A DNA stretch of 64,000 nt from Acidobacteriota bacterium (GTDB lineage: Bacteria > Acidobacteriota > Terriglobia > Terriglobales > Acidobacteriaceae). Location of the stretch: contig JAJYBU010000012.1 of assembly GCA_021778845.1 (NCBI GenBank), forward strand, positions 38,867-102,866. Reading direction: 5' to 3'. The position numbers and the translations under genes were made by a program. Shown here piece by piece: positions 1-7,227 of this stretch (its first letter is position 1; every line of letters begins with the position of its first letter). The notes beneath the pieces were generated by a model. It worked only from the letters and a program-made list of their open reading frames with translations, ran no database searches and was not told the DNA's origin.

Positions 1-2
1 AG

Positions 3-299
3 TTGAAGATCAAGTTCACCTGGAACGAAGCCGACAAGAATCTCGCCAAGGAAGAGCGCAACAAGCCCATCGACCTCAGCAAGCCTGCCAGCGGCATCAA
101 CGACCTGCTCCAGATGGAGACCCGCAGTTGGAAGAACGCCGACGGCTCCGTCAACGAGTCCACACCGCAGCGTTCGCGCAGCGGTTCAGGCGGCGGCTTC
201 AACCGCTCCGGCGGACGCTCCAGCGGAGGCCGTCCTCAGGGTGGCCACGCCGGCCGTCCCGCTGGCCGTCGTACCGGCGGCGGCACGCGCGGCCGCTAA
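3..299 (+). CDS. C-terminal fragment of a protein with an RGG/GR-rich tail
   Basis: An open frame enters from the left edge of the window and ends at TAA 297-299. The visible 98 residues have a charged first half, then a Gly/Arg/Ser-rich tail from about residue 57 with repeated RSGG and GGR units. Such tails are typical of RNA-binding proteins such as DEAD-box helicases, but no helicase motif is visible, so the function is not assigned. The TTG at position 3 is probably an internal Leu codon rather than the true start. A strong hairpin follows the stop codon, which fits the end of a transcript. Confidence 0.6.
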   Translation: MKIKFTWNEADKNLAKEERNKPIDLSKPASGINDLLQMETRSWKNADGSVNESTPQRSRSGSGGGFNRSGGRSSGGRPQGGHAGRPAGRRTGGGTRGR

Positions 300-318
300 C
301 CCCGCATCTCACACCAAC

Positions 319-355
319 GCAGCAAGGGCGAGGATCACATCCTCGCCCTTGCTGC
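319..355 (+). terminator. 16-bp perfect hairpin after the RGG-tail gene
   Basis: GCAGCAAGGGCGAGGA (319-334) pairs perfectly with 340-355 around a 5-nt loop. It lies 20 bp after the first stop codon and just beyond the 3' end of the convergent gene at 378-596. There is no T-tract, so it may be a non-canonical or bidirectional terminator. Confidence 0.6.
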
Positions 356-377
356 ATTCACCCACGTAGGCACCCCA

Positions 378-596
378 TCACCCGCCGCAGCAACTACCCT
401 GCAACTGTATTGGCGGACACTTCACCGATCCATACGAGCAGTACACGCAGCAATCTCCCTCCTTCGGACGCAGCACCGCCTTGCATTGCCGGCACTCATA
501 AAAGAACTGGCAGGCATCCAAAGGCATCGTCTCCAACGACGCGTAACCACAATGCGGGCAAGTCAACACGGATTGCAGCACAACCTCAGAAGCCAT
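378..596 (-). CDS. GDCCVxC domain-containing small metal-binding-type protein
   Basis: A 72-residue Cys-rich protein. It carries CPHCG near residues 18-22, a central FYECRQC, then the hallmark GDCCVYCSYG followed by KCPPIQ. This matches the GDCCVxC (seleno)protein family as I recall it. Members are often found near heavy-metal or mercury genes, and some have selenocysteine in place of a Cys. Here every such position is an ordinary Cys codon. The role is not established; metal or thiol chemistry is the inference. The start ATG (594-596) is preceded by GGAGATCGAAAGG. No mercury gene is visible nearby. Confidence 0.8.
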   Translation of the reverse strand: MASEVVLQSVLTCPHCGYASLETMPLDACQFFYECRQCKAVLRPKEGDCCVYCSYGSVKCPPIQLQGSCCGG

Positions 597-739
597 CCTT
601 TCGATCTCCTATCCCAGCAGCGTCCAGAGCGTCCCGGCAATGCAACAAGCCGTAGTTGCACTCCCTGGAAACCATCCTGGCGATGCCCTGATCCGCCGCC
701 CGCTTGCACGCCTCTTCCCTTTGGCCGACAATCCATCCT

Positions 740-1153
740 ATGCCACTCGACCATCCCACCAAGTCCGCCATCGCCACCACCGCCGCCCCGGCCGCCATCG
801 GCCCATACTCCCAGGCCGTCCACATCGGCAACGCCGTCTACACCTCCGGCCAGATCCCCATCGACCCGGCCACCGGCGAGCTGGTTGCCGGTGGCATCGA
901 AGCTCAGACCGCCCGCGTCCTCAACAACCTCAAAGCCGTCCTTGCCGCCGCCGGCCTCACCTTCGCCCACGTCGTCCGCACCACCGTATACCTCAAAGAC
1001 CTGGCCGACTTCGCCGCGATGAACGCCCTCTACGCCACCTGCTTTGCGCCCGATGGCATCGTCGCTCCCGCGCGCTCCACCGTCCAGGTAGCGGCTCTCC
1101 CCAAAGGCGCACTCATTGAAATCGACTGCATCGCCCACGTCCCCTCCGCCTAA
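740..1153 (+). CDS. ridA: RidA family reactive intermediate/imine deaminase
   Basis: A 137-residue YjgF/YER057c/UK114 protein, normal length for the family. RidA hydrolyses reactive enamine/imine intermediates such as 2-aminoacrylate released by PLP enzymes. Family features visible are AIGPYSQAV near the N terminus, YTSGQIP, and the C-terminal ARSTVQVAALPKGA, which carries the substrate-binding Arg. The frame is open for 12 more codons upstream, to 704. I chose ATG 740 because the family starts shortly before the KxAI...AP..IGPYSQ segment. It stands alone, with msrB 110 bp downstream. Confidence 0.88.
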   Translation: MPLDHPTKSAIATTAAPAAIGPYSQAVHIGNAVYTSGQIPIDPATGELVAGGIEAQTARVLNNLKAVLAAAGLTFAHVVRTTVYLKDLADFAAMNALYATCFAPDGIVAPARSTVQVAALPKGALIEIDCIAHVPSA

Positions 1154-1264
1154 CCTCACGGTCCTCACCGGATGCCGCCATCCATCTCCTGCGGTCTGGG
1201 ACGGGCGACAACCTCCCCGCATCGCCCCCACCCTCAGAGCATCTAACCCCCCAAGGAGTCTCCC

Positions 1265-1660
1265 ATGCCTGCCAAGCTTGAAAAATCCGACGCCGAGTGG
1301 CGCGCCCTGCTCACCCCCGAGCAGTATCACGTCCTCCGCGAGAAGGGCACCGAGCGTCCCTTCACTGGCGCGCTCACCAACAACCACGCCGACGGCTTCT
1401 ACCACTGCGCAGCCTGCGACGCCCTCCTCTTCCAATCCGACACCAAGTTCGAATCCGGCTGCGGCTGGCCCAGCTTCTTCGACACCATCGCCAGGGACGC
1501 CGTCGAGCTCCACGAAGACCGTTCCTTCGGCATGCATCGCATCGAAGTCACCTGCGCAGCCTGCGGCAGCCATCTCGGCCACGTCTTCCCCGACGGCCCC
1601 AACCCCACCGGCCAGCGCTACTGCATCAACTCTGCTTCCTTGAAGTTCGAGGACAAGTGA
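1265..1660 (+). CDS. msrB: Peptide-methionine (R)-S-oxide reductase MsrB
   Basis: A 131-residue MsrB, which reduces methionine-R-sulfoxide in proteins using thioredoxin. Two CAAC pairs (YHCAACDA and [14 protein letters not shown]) make the structural zinc site. GCGWPSFF is the substrate pocket signature, and the C-terminal [11 protein letters not shown] carries the catalytic Cys. The start ATG follows CCAAGGAGTC with good spacing. No MsrA domain is fused. The gene converges on rpmB, and a hairpin lies between them. Confidence 0.95.
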   Translation: MPAKLEKSDAEWRALLTPEQYHVLREKGTERPFTGALTNNHADGFYHCAACDALLFQSDTKFESGCGWPSFFDTIARDAVELHEDRSFGMHRIEVTCAACGSHLGHVFPDGPNPTGQRYCINSASLKFEDK

Positions 1661-1671
1661 GCGATGGCGAA

Positions 1672-1829
1672 GCAGTAGAGAGTAAGGAGTAAGTAGTAGA
1701 AAAGACAAAATGCCCCGACCTGCTCTAGGCAGACCGGGGCATTCTCATCACCGAAACAAGATACAAGGATGCAGCAGACCAGAGCGCTCAACCCAACCGC
1801 TCTACTCCTTGCTCATTACTCGCTACTGC
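1672..1829. repeat. Imperfect 28-bp inverted repeat at a convergent junction
   Basis: The left arm 1672-1699 begins GCAGTAGAGAGTAAGGAG. The reverse complement of 1802-1829 begins GCAGTAGCGAGTAATGAG. About 24 of 28 positions agree. The arms are made of repeated AGTA/GAGTAA words and flank the terminator hairpin between msrB and rpmB. Confidence 0.6.
1709..1743. terminator. Hairpin between convergent msrB and rpmB
   Basis: AATGCCCCG (1709-1717) pairs with CGGGGCATT (1735-1743). An inner CTGC/GCAG pair extends the stem. It sits between two convergent genes and could stop transcription from both sides. It lies inside a longer imperfect inverted repeat (1672-1699 against 1802-1829). Confidence 0.6.
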
Positions 1830-2024
1830 TTAGCCCTTGATAACCTTGCCGCTCTTGATGCAGGTGGTGCAGACCCTGACTCGCTTGGTCCCGCCGCCCG
1901 ACGGCGCAGCTGCCTTCACCGACTGTAGATTCGGGTTCCAGCGCCGGCGAGTTACGTTATTCGCGTGCGAGATGTTGTTACCAAACTGCGGCCCCTTGCC
2001 GCAAAGCTCACATACCTGTGCCAT
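1830..2024 (-). CDS. rpmB: 50S ribosomal protein L28
   Basis: A 64-residue bL28. It begins [20 protein letters not shown] and contains [12 protein letters not shown], both typical of L28. CELC near the start and CTTC near the end form the zinc-binding CxxC...CxxC version. The reading frame stays open further upstream, but ATG 2022-2024 has GGAG at the right distance and matches the family N terminus. A tRNA-Val gene ends about 105 bp upstream on the same strand. Confidence 0.97.
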   Translation of the reverse strand: MAQVCELCGKGPQFGNNISHANNVTRRRWNPNLQSVKAAAPSGGGTKRVRVCTTCIKSGKVIKG

Positions 2025-2128
2025 GACATCACTCCAAAGATCAAAACTTATTCCGCAAACTTCCAGAGAACTCCACGTCATCAACGACCCTTGCTCGGTC
2101 TCGATATCCCAGACATCTACGGGGTGAG

Positions 2129-2205
2129 TGGTAGGCACGAGCGGATTCGAACCGCTGACCTCTACCGTGTCAAGGTAGCGCTCTAACCAACTGAGCTACG
2201 CGCCT
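2129..2205 (-). tRNA. tRNA-Val (anticodon GAC)
   Basis: On the minus strand a full cloverleaf can be drawn. The acceptor AGGCGCG pairs with CGTGCCT with one G-U. The D-arm is GCTCAGTTGGTTAGAGC. The anticodon stem CTACC/GGTAG has loop TTGACAC, so the anticodon is GAC. The T-arm is AGCGG/CCGCT with TTCGAAT. The discriminator is A and CCA is encoded. Length is 77 nt. It lies directly upstream of rpmB and may be co-transcribed with it. Confidence 0.97.
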
Positions 2206-2341
2206 CTGGTGCGTCGTTTCAGTGTATCTTGACTTTCACCCCCACCGCAACCTCTCCCGCCAGCAACAGCAGTCCGCTGTGATCCGAGGATCGAAGTTTC
2301 CCAAAACCCGACTTACAGGAAAGACTGGCCGTGCCGAAAAG

Positions 2342-2677
2342 CTAGAGGGTGCTGGAAGGCACACCGTACTTGAGCTTTGCTGCCTCGTCGCTCAGGACCC
2401 GCAAAGCCATTGGACCGCCGCCCTGCATGTCGCCATGGGGAAAATAAAGCTCCCAGAACCGTTGATCTTGAGGATCTTGGTACAGGATTTCCCATCCGCT
2501 CGCAGCAAGAGCAATCCTTTGAAATCTGTTGGCAGTCAGTTGCCTAATCAGGACTGAGGCTTCATCTTCCACCATCCGCCCTTCGATCAGGGTCCAGGAG
2601 CCGACCAATTCGCTCGTGTCCTTGAAGCTAGTCACTGTGTCCTCACTGGCTACTAGTCTACGATTCGCTAGGTTCAT
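2342..2677 (-). CDS. Imm27-family immunity-type protein (orphan)
   Basis: About 111 residues. The core ELVGSWTLIEGR...RIALAASGWEILYQDPQDQRFWELYFPHGDMQGGGP strongly resembles immunity protein 27 (Imm27), a family found beside polymorphic-toxin genes; recognition is from memory of the family pattern. Its partner toxin is not in the window: neighbours are tRNA-Val/rpmB on one side and a phosphatidyltransferase on the other. ATG 2677 was chosen; TTG 2698 is an alternative giving 118 residues. Neither has a clear ribosome binding site. Codon third positions are visibly less G/C-rich than in neighbouring genes, which suggests acquisition. Confidence 0.7.
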   Translation of the reverse strand: MNLANRRLVASEDTVTSFKDTSELVGSWTLIEGRMVEDEASVLIRQLTANRFQRIALAASGWEILYQDPQDQRFWELYFPHGDMQGGGPMALRVLSDEAAKLKYGVPSSTL

Positions 2678-2705
2678 GAAATACGATATTTTCGGCAACT
2701 CCGCC

Positions 2706-3284
2706 CTACCGCCCCGCCGCCACCCCCACCGGCTCCCCCACCCGCCGAATCACAATCCACGCATACTCCGCAGCCGACACCGGCGCCAGCCCGGCAATCG
2801 CCCACAGCAGCGCCGTCCGCAACTCTCCCAATCCCGACCGCGGAATCACCTCGCACGTCATCACCGTCAGCACGCCCAGAATCTGCACCAGCGTATTCAG
2901 TTTCCCCAGCTTGCTCGGCTCGAAGTTTCGCAGCGTATTGGTCGCGAACAGCAGCGTCGCAATCAGCAGAATCCCAATATCCCGGCTCAGCACCAGCACC
3001 GTCACATACCGCGGAATCGCCCCCACATGCGTCAGCACCACAAACATCGTGCTCAGCAGCAGCTTATCTGCGATCGGGTCCAGATACTGGCCCAGTTTGG
3101 TGCGTTGCTTCAGCGCCCTCGCCAGCAGCCCATCCAGCCCATCGCTCACCCCCGCCACCCACAGCAGCGCAAACGCCAGGCCCCAGTGCCGGTTCAGGAT
3201 CGTAATCACCAGAAACGGCAGCACAAACAGCCGCAGCATCGTCAGCAGGTTGGGTGCAGCGCGAAATTGTCTTAATGCAGTCAC
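2706..3284 (-). CDS. pgsA: CDP-alcohol phosphatidyltransferase (PgsA-like)
   Basis: A 192-residue integral membrane enzyme of the CDP-alcohol phosphatidyltransferase family. The catalytic signature DGx2ARx8Gx3Dx3D is intact (SDGLDGLLAR, then GQYLDPIADK). Several hydrophobic segments follow (TVLVLSRDIGILLIATLLF, ILGVLTVMTCEV). Length and motif fit CDP-diacylglycerol-glycerol-3-phosphate 3-phosphatidyltransferase, the first step of phosphatidylglycerol synthesis. Cardiolipin synthase of the same fold cannot be excluded from sequence alone. It is transcribed divergently from iscR across a 186-bp gap. Confidence 0.82.
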   Translation of the reverse strand: MTALRQFRAAPNLLTMLRLFVLPFLVITILNRHWGLAFALLWVAGVSDGLDGLLARALKQRTKLGQYLDPIADKLLLSTMFVVLTHVGAIPRYVTVLVLSRDIGILLIATLLFATNTLRNFEPSKLGKLNTLVQILGVLTVMTCEVIPRSGLGELRTALLWAIAGLAPVSAAEYAWIVIRRVGEPVGVAAGR

Positions 3285-3382
3285 AAACGCTCAAAACCGC
3301 TGGGACGTCACGTCCGGGGATACGCCATGGTAGCCGATTTCCCCGTGCGAAACCCATCCCTCAATCTACGACCATTTTGGTC

Positions 3383-3411
3383 TTGCTTCCAGACCCGCAA
3401 TTCCGTACACT
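3383..3411 (+). promoter_or_regulatory. Candidate sigma-70-type promoter of iscR
   Basis: TTGCTT (3383-3388), a 17-bp spacer and TACACT (3406-3411) precede the iscR start by about 60 bp in the divergent pgsA/iscR gap. This is a by-eye match with 4 of 6 bases in the -10 box. Confidence 0.4.
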
Positions 3412-3470
3412 GACTTTGGTGGAAGTCTGCGCGGCTTCTCTTCCGCGCCACATCCCCCCCGGATCCATCC

Positions 3471-3959
3471 ATGCTTAGGCTCACCAAAAAAGCGGACTAC
3501 GGCCTCATGGCCCTCAAGTATCTTGCCGAGCAAGCCGTTCTCGCCGAGCAGGCCGGTGCCGACCTCAATCTCTCCGGTGCCCGCTCCGCAAAGGATATCG
3601 CCGAGGCTTACCATATTCCTCCGCAACTCCTCGCCAAGATCCTCCAGACCCTCGCCCGCGCCAACCTCCTCATCTCCCACGCCGGCACCAATGGCGGCTA
3701 CGCTCTTGCCCGCCCCGCAGCCGACATCTCCACCTTTGAGGTCATCCGCGCCATCGACGGCCCGCTTTTCATCACCAGTTGCATCACCATTCACGGAGCC
3801 TGCGACCTCGCCGGCCACTGCACCATCAAAGAGCCGTTGCGCAAAGTCAACGACAGCATCACCACCCTGCTCTCAGGCATCAGTGTCGCCGATCTCATCG
3901 AACCCGCAGATCACCTCCCCGCGGCAATGGCCGGCGGCCTGGTCAACATCGAACGCTAG
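3471..3959 (+). CDS. iscR: Rrf2-family regulator, IscR-like
   Basis: A 162-residue Rrf2 transcription factor. The N-terminal winged helix starts MLRLTKKADYGLMALKYLA and includes AKDIAEAYHIPPQLLAKILQ and GTNGGYALARP. Three Cys (104, 111, 117) sit in the region that ligates the [2Fe-2S] cluster in IscR; their spacing here is C-x6-C-x5-C. It is the first gene of the Isc locus, 94 bp ahead of iscS. By family logic it senses Fe-S status and controls the downstream assembly genes, which is inference for this organism. Confidence 0.85.
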   Translation: MLRLTKKADYGLMALKYLAEQAVLAEQAGADLNLSGARSAKDIAEAYHIPPQLLAKILQTLARANLLISHAGTNGGYALARPAADISTFEVIRAIDGPLFITSCITIHGACDLAGHCTIKEPLRKVNDSITTLLSGISVADLIEPADHLPAAMAGGLVNIER

Positions 3960-3987
3960 CACCATCGTTCTCAGCGCTTTCACAACA

Positions 3988-4014
3988 AACTGAGAACTGA
4001 AACTGAAAACTGAG
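3988..4014. repeat. AACTGA-word repeat between iscR and iscS
   Basis: A low-complexity string built of AACTGA/GAACTGA words. The 13-mer AACTGAGAACTGA (3988-4000) is also present at 62174-62186, so this is a dispersed repeat family rather than a local accident. Confidence 0.5.
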
Positions 4015-4053
4015 CACAAGCGCACAGCGCGACATTTTAGGAGCAAGAACATC

Positions 4054-5337
4054 ATGGCTGAAACCATCGGAATGAACGTCACCCAGTCGACCCACCCTCT
4101 CCCCCCCGGCGTCAAGCTGCCCATCTACATGGACAACCACGCGACGACGCCGCTCGACCCGCGCGTTCTCGATGCCATGATGCCCTACCTCACAGGCATC
4201 TTTGGCAACGCGGCTTCGCGTAACCACTCCTTCGGCTGGGAAGCCGAGCAGGGCGTCGAGAAGGCTCGCGAGCAGATCGCACGTCTCATCGGCGCGACCG
4301 CCAAGGAAGTCATCTTCACCTCCGGCGCCACCGAGAGCACCAACCTCGCCATCAAGGGCGCGGCCGAGATGTACCGCGAGCGCGGCAACCACATCATCAC
4401 CCAGGTCACCGAGCACAAGGCCACGCTCGACACCTGCAAGCGCCTCGAAAAGTCCGGCTTCCGCGTCACCTATCTCCCCGTCATGGCCGACGGCCTCATC
4501 GACCTCGAAGACCTCCAGCGCGCCATCGTCACCGACGGCCCGGACAAGACCATCCTGGTCTCCATCATGTACGCCAACAACGAAATCGGCGTCGTTCAGC
4601 CCGTCCAGGCCATCGGCAAGCTCTGTCACGACAACGGCATCATCTTCCACTGCGACGCCGTCCAGGCCGTCGGCAAGATCCCCGTCAACGTCCTCACCGA
4701 CAACATTGATCTCATGTCCATCTCCGGCCACAAGCTCTACGGCCCCAAGGGCGTCGGTGCCCTCTACGTCCGTCGCCGCAACCCCCGCGTCCAGCTCGCC
4801 GAGCAGATCAACGGCGGCGGCCACGAGCGCGGCATGCGCAGCGGCACCCTCAACGTCCCCGGCATCGTCGGCCTCGGTGCGGCATGCGAGATCTGCCAGA
4901 ACGAGATGGCCGCCGAGTCTGCCCGCGAAGCCGAGCTCCGCGACTACCTCAAGAACAAGCTCGAGTCCGCCCTCGACTACGTCCAGGTCAACGGCAACAT
5001 GGAGCACCATCTCCCCGGCAACCTCAACATGAGCTTCATCTACGTCGAAGGCGAGAGCCTCCTGATGGGCATCAACGACATCGCCGTCAGCTCCGGCAGC
5101 GCCTGCACCTCGGCCACCCTCGAGCCCAGCTACGTCCTCAAGGCCCTCGGCCTCGGCGACGACGTAGCCCACAGCTCCATCCGCTTCGGCCTCGGCCGCT
5201 TCAACACCAAAGCCGAAGTCGACTACGTAGCCGACAAGATCATCGACGTAGTCCAACACCTCCGCGAGCTCAGCCCGCTCTACGAGATGGTCAAGGAAGG
5301 CATCGACCTCTCGAAGATCGAGTGGGCCGCCCACTAA
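4054..5337 (+). CDS. iscS: Cysteine desulfurase IscS
   Basis: A 427-residue class V PLP aminotransferase-fold enzyme. It removes sulfur from cysteine and supplies it to Isc[14 protein letters not shown] is the N-terminal signature. [15 protein letters not shown] carries the PLP lysine (K227), and the mobile loop [14 protein letters not shown] carries the catalytic Cys351. The long SACTSA loop and position between iscR and iscU favour IscS over SufS. An N-terminal extension of about 20 residues precedes the core. AGGAGC lies upstream of the start. Confidence 0.96.
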   Translation: MAETIGMNVTQSTHPLPPGVKLPIYMDNHATTPLDPRVLDAMMPYLTGIFGNAASRNHSFGWEAEQGVEKAREQIARLIGATAKEVIFTSGATESTNLAIKGAAEMYRERGNHIITQVTEHKATLDTCKRLEKSGFRVTYLPVMADGLIDLEDLQRAIVTDGPDKTILVSIMYANNEIGVVQPVQAIGKLCHDNGIIFHCDAVQAVGKIPVNVLTDNIDLMSISGHKLYGPKGVGALYVRRRNPRVQLAEQINGGGHERGMRSGTLNVPGIVGLGAACEICQNEMAAESAREAELRDYLKNKLESALDYVQVNGNMEHHLPGNLNMSFIYVEGESLLMGINDIAVSSGSACTSATLEPSYVLKALGLGDDVAHSSIRFGLGRFNTKAEVDYVADKIIDVVQHLRELSPLYEMVKEGIDLSKIEWAAH

Positions 5338-5399
5338 GTTTGAGGGGCCTTCGCTGTTGAAGGGCCTGCGTCTCATCCGACGTCGTGTTTCTGATCGCC

Positions 5400-5426
5400 G
5401 TCATCCTGAGCGCAGCGAAGGATCTC
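5400..5426. repeat. Dispersed intergenic repeat (CATCCTGAG...GAAGGATC)
   Basis: Between iscS and iscU lies a sequence beginning GTCATCCTGAGCG and ending GCGAAGGATCTC. I recognise this as a very widespread intergenic repeat of bacterial genomes, including Acidobacteriota, and it forms an imperfect palindrome. Only one copy was noticed in the window. Confidence 0.45.
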
Positions 5427-5526
5427 AGTAATTCGGATTAGCAGCCGGCTTCAGCCCCGGCCAGGTTTCAACCGGCGCATCAAACCGCACCGGAGCATCA
5501 TCAAAAGTACACGAGGGACACACATC

Positions 5527-5946
5527 ATGGCATACAGCGAAAAGGTAGTCGATCACTACGAACATCCCCGCAACGTCGGCACGCTCGACAAGAGCTCTGC
5601 CGAAGTTGGAACCGGCCTCGTCGGCGCACCGGAGTGCGGCGACGTCATGCGCCTCCAGATCCGCGTCAATCCCGAGACGCAGGTCATCGAAGACGCCAAG
5701 TTCAAGACCTTCGGCTGCGGCTCGGCCATCGCCTCCAGCTCCCTCGCCACCGAGTGGGTCAAGGGCAAGACGGTCGCCGAGGCCCTTTCCATCTCCAACA
5801 CCGACATCGTCAAGGAACTCTCCCTGCCGCCAGTAAAGATCCACTGCTCCGTGCTCGCCGAGGACGCCATCCGCGCCGCCATCGGCGACTGGAAGCAGAA
5901 GAACAACGTCGCCGAAGCATCCGCAGTAGCGGTCGCTGCTCACTAA
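5527..5946 (+). CDS. iscU: Fe-S cluster scaffold protein IscU
   Basis: A 139-residue NifU-N/IscU scaffold on which [2Fe-2S] and [4Fe-4S] clusters are built. It begins MAYSEKVVDHYEHPRNVG. The three cluster Cys are present: APECGD (C37), FGCGSAIASSS (C64) and KIHCSVLAEDA (C107). The HscA-recognition motif LPPVK (100-104) is intact, which matches the presence of hscB and hscA a few kb away. It lies 189 bp after iscS in the same direction. Confidence 0.97.
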   Translation: MAYSEKVVDHYEHPRNVGTLDKSSAEVGTGLVGAPECGDVMRLQIRVNPETQVIEDAKFKTFGCGSAIASSSLATEWVKGKTVAEALSISNTDIVKELSLPPVKIHCSVLAEDAIRAAIGDWKQKNNVAEASAVAVAAH

Positions 5947-6017
5947 TCCTCCTTTCTCCCAAGGGGCCCCCCACCCATGACAGCCCCCGCTGCCATGGGT
6001 GGAATTCACAAGCTTCA

Positions 6018-6124
6018 GCGCCAACGGCGCGACATCTACCAGCCTGGGCCGAAGGCCTGGGTCCCCGCCCCCGGAAGCTCCGAGGGCTGAAAGCCCGGCA
6101 TCAACATATTCGGGGCAACGCCCC
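6018..6124. repeat. Serial mini-hairpin repeat upstream of iscA
   Basis: Four hairpins occur in about 107 bp, each with 5-bp arms and a 3-nt AAC or GAA loop: GCGCC-AAC-GGCGC (6018-6030), GGGCC-GAA-GGCCT (6046-6058), GGGCT-GAA-AGCCC (6084-6096) and GGGGC-AAC-GCCCC (6112-6124). Spacing is about 30 bp. It fills the iscU-iscA gap. This looks like a dispersed repeat cassette rather than a classical terminator. Confidence 0.65.
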
Positions 6125-6147
6125 GGGTCACCTCCTCAGGACCGCTT

Positions 6148-6645
6148 ATGTCCACGATCTCCATCTCGACCACCACCAGCCAGTCCATGAGCGCTCCCGC
6201 GCCCGACGCCAACAAGGATCCGCTCGCCGGCATGACCCTGCTCACCGCCGAAGGCCAGCAACCCCGCGCCAAAGCCGCCATCGAGATCACGAAGAGCGCC
6301 CTCAAGCGCATCCGCATCGCAATGGCCAAGGAAGGCATCTCGCCCGACGCCGGCGGTCTCCGCGTAGGCATCCAGGGCGGAGGCTGCAGCGGCCTCAGCT
6401 ACAACATCCGCTTCGACACCCAGCCCCGCGAACGCGACCGCACCTTCGTCTTCGGCGCCGGCATCGAAACACCCAACGACCCCAGCGGCGCCAAGCCCGT
6501 CCGCATCTTCGTCGACCCCAAATCCTTCCTCTACCTGGCCGGCATGGTCCTCGACTTCGAAGAGACTCTCATGCGCCAGGGCTTCAACTTCATCAACCCC
6601 AACTCCACCAAATCCTGCGGTTGCGGCTCCTCCTTCTCCGCGTAA
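6148..6645 (+). CDS. iscA: A-type Fe-S carrier protein (IscA/ErpA family)
   Basis: A 165-residue HesB/IscA-type carrier that moves or inserts Fe-S clusters. The three conserved Cys are GGGCSGLSY (C80) and the C-terminal SCGCGSSFSA (C157, C159). The domain begins near residue 41 (RAKAAIEITKSALKRI). The first 40 residues are a Ser/Thr/Ala-rich extension not typical of IscA. ATG at 6187 or 6232 would shorten it, and no strong ribosome binding site decides between them. It is the last of the contiguous iscRSUA genes. Confidence 0.9.
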   Translation: MSTISISTTTSQSMSAPAPDANKDPLAGMTLLTAEGQQPRAKAAIEITKSALKRIRIAMAKEGISPDAGGLRVGIQGGGCSGLSYNIRFDTQPRERDRTFVFGAGIETPNDPSGAKPVRIFVDPKSFLYLAGMVLDFEETLMRQGFNFINPNSTKSCGCGSSFSA

Positions 6646-6673
6646 ATGGAGCTTTAGCCCTTGGTACTACTGT

Positions 6674-6813
6674 TTGACAACAGGCAGGATGGGCAATAAC
6701 TTCATAGTTGAGATTCTGAGCGACTCAGTAATTGAGATTCGCCATGGCTCATAGGCGAAATGGCCTGTGTGCCATTTTCTATTTGGAGCAACCAATAGGA
6801 ATAGGGGAATCTC
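6674..6813 (+). promoter_or_regulatory. hicAB leader with nested inverted and direct repeats
   Basis: The 168-bp gap before hicA holds TTGACA (6674-6679) as a possible -35. It also has direct repeats TTGAGATTC at 6708 and 6732, and inverted repeats CTGAG-CGA-CTCAG (6716-6728), TTCGCC/GGCGAA (6738-6743 and 6754-6759) and AAATGGC/GCCATTT (6758-6764 and 6771-6777). HicB antitoxins often autorepress through such operators. The last hairpin, followed by a T-rich stretch, could also act as an attenuator. Confidence 0.4.
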
Positions 6814-7005
6814 ATGAAGTATCGCGACATCGTCAAACGCATTGAGCAGGATGGCTGGTATTGGAAACGTACCAGTGGCAGTCACCACATTTACAAGCAT
6901 CCAACAAAACCCGGAAACGTCATAGTCGCCTATCATGGTGGCAAAGACATACCTGAGGGAACGGTAAAGAGTATTCTGAGGCAAGCCGGATTGGAGCAGG
7001 AGTAA
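6814..7005 (+). CDS. hicA: HicA family toxin (mRNA interferase)
   Basis: A 63-residue HicA with a double-stranded-RNA-binding-like fold. It begins MKYRDIVKRIEQDGWYWKR and has the active-site segment TSGSHHIYKHP with the catalytic His. The C-terminal part is IPEGTVKSILRQAGL. HicA toxins cleave mRNA and are neutralised by HicB. The gene is 3 bp ahead of hicB, the usual toxin-first order. Base composition is less GC-rich than in the flanking isc genes, suggesting transfer. A second, differently ordered hic module is at 58.1 kb. Confidence 0.92.
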   Translation: MKYRDIVKRIEQDGWYWKRTSGSHHIYKHPTKPGNVIVAYHGGKDIPEGTVKSILRQAGLEQE

Positions 7006-7008
7006 GCG

Positions 7009-7227
7009 ATGCGCGACTATCTCGTCATCATTGAGCAAGGTAAAGACGGCGGCTGGGGAGCTTACGCCCCCGATCTACCTGGCCTCGGTGTAGCTGCTGA
7101 AACTCGCGAAGAGGTGGAGACTCTGATTCGCGAAGGCATCCGTATTTACATCGAAGAGCTGCGCACCGACGGTCTCCCCATCCCAGAGTCCAGCACCTTT
7201 GCCGAGCGCATCTCCGTAGCCGCCTAA
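7009..7227 (+). CDS. hicB: HicB family antitoxin
   Basis: A 72-residue HicB-type antitoxin with the partial RNase-H-like fold signature (YLVIIEQGKDGGWGAYAPDLPGLGVAAETREE). It is short and has no obvious separate C-terminal DNA-binding domain. If it autoregulates, it may do so as the HicAB complex or not at all. Its stop abuts the convergent DUF6624 gene with no gap. Confidence 0.9.
   Translation: MRDYLVIIEQGKDGGWGAYAPDLPGLGVAAETREEVETLIREGIRIYIEELRTDGLPIPESSTFAERISVAA

Noticed and set aside
586..831. Minus-strand frame upstream of the GDCCVxC gene, ending ...GLLHCRDALDAAGIGDRKDGF, overlapping that gene's start by 3 bp
   Set aside because: The overlap looks like an operon junction, but no good start codon exists outside the antisense of ridA and no family is recognised. 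Left out pending conservation evidence.
2025..2138. Extension of the rpmB reading frame upstream into the tRNA-Val region
   Set aside because: It adds 38 residues not found in L28 and overlaps the tRNA. ATG 2024 has a proper ribosome binding site.
3943..5376. 477-codon minus-strand frame across iscS
   Set aside because: Asp/Val/Glu-rich composition is the mirror of a GC-biased coding strand; iscS is unambiguous on the other strand.
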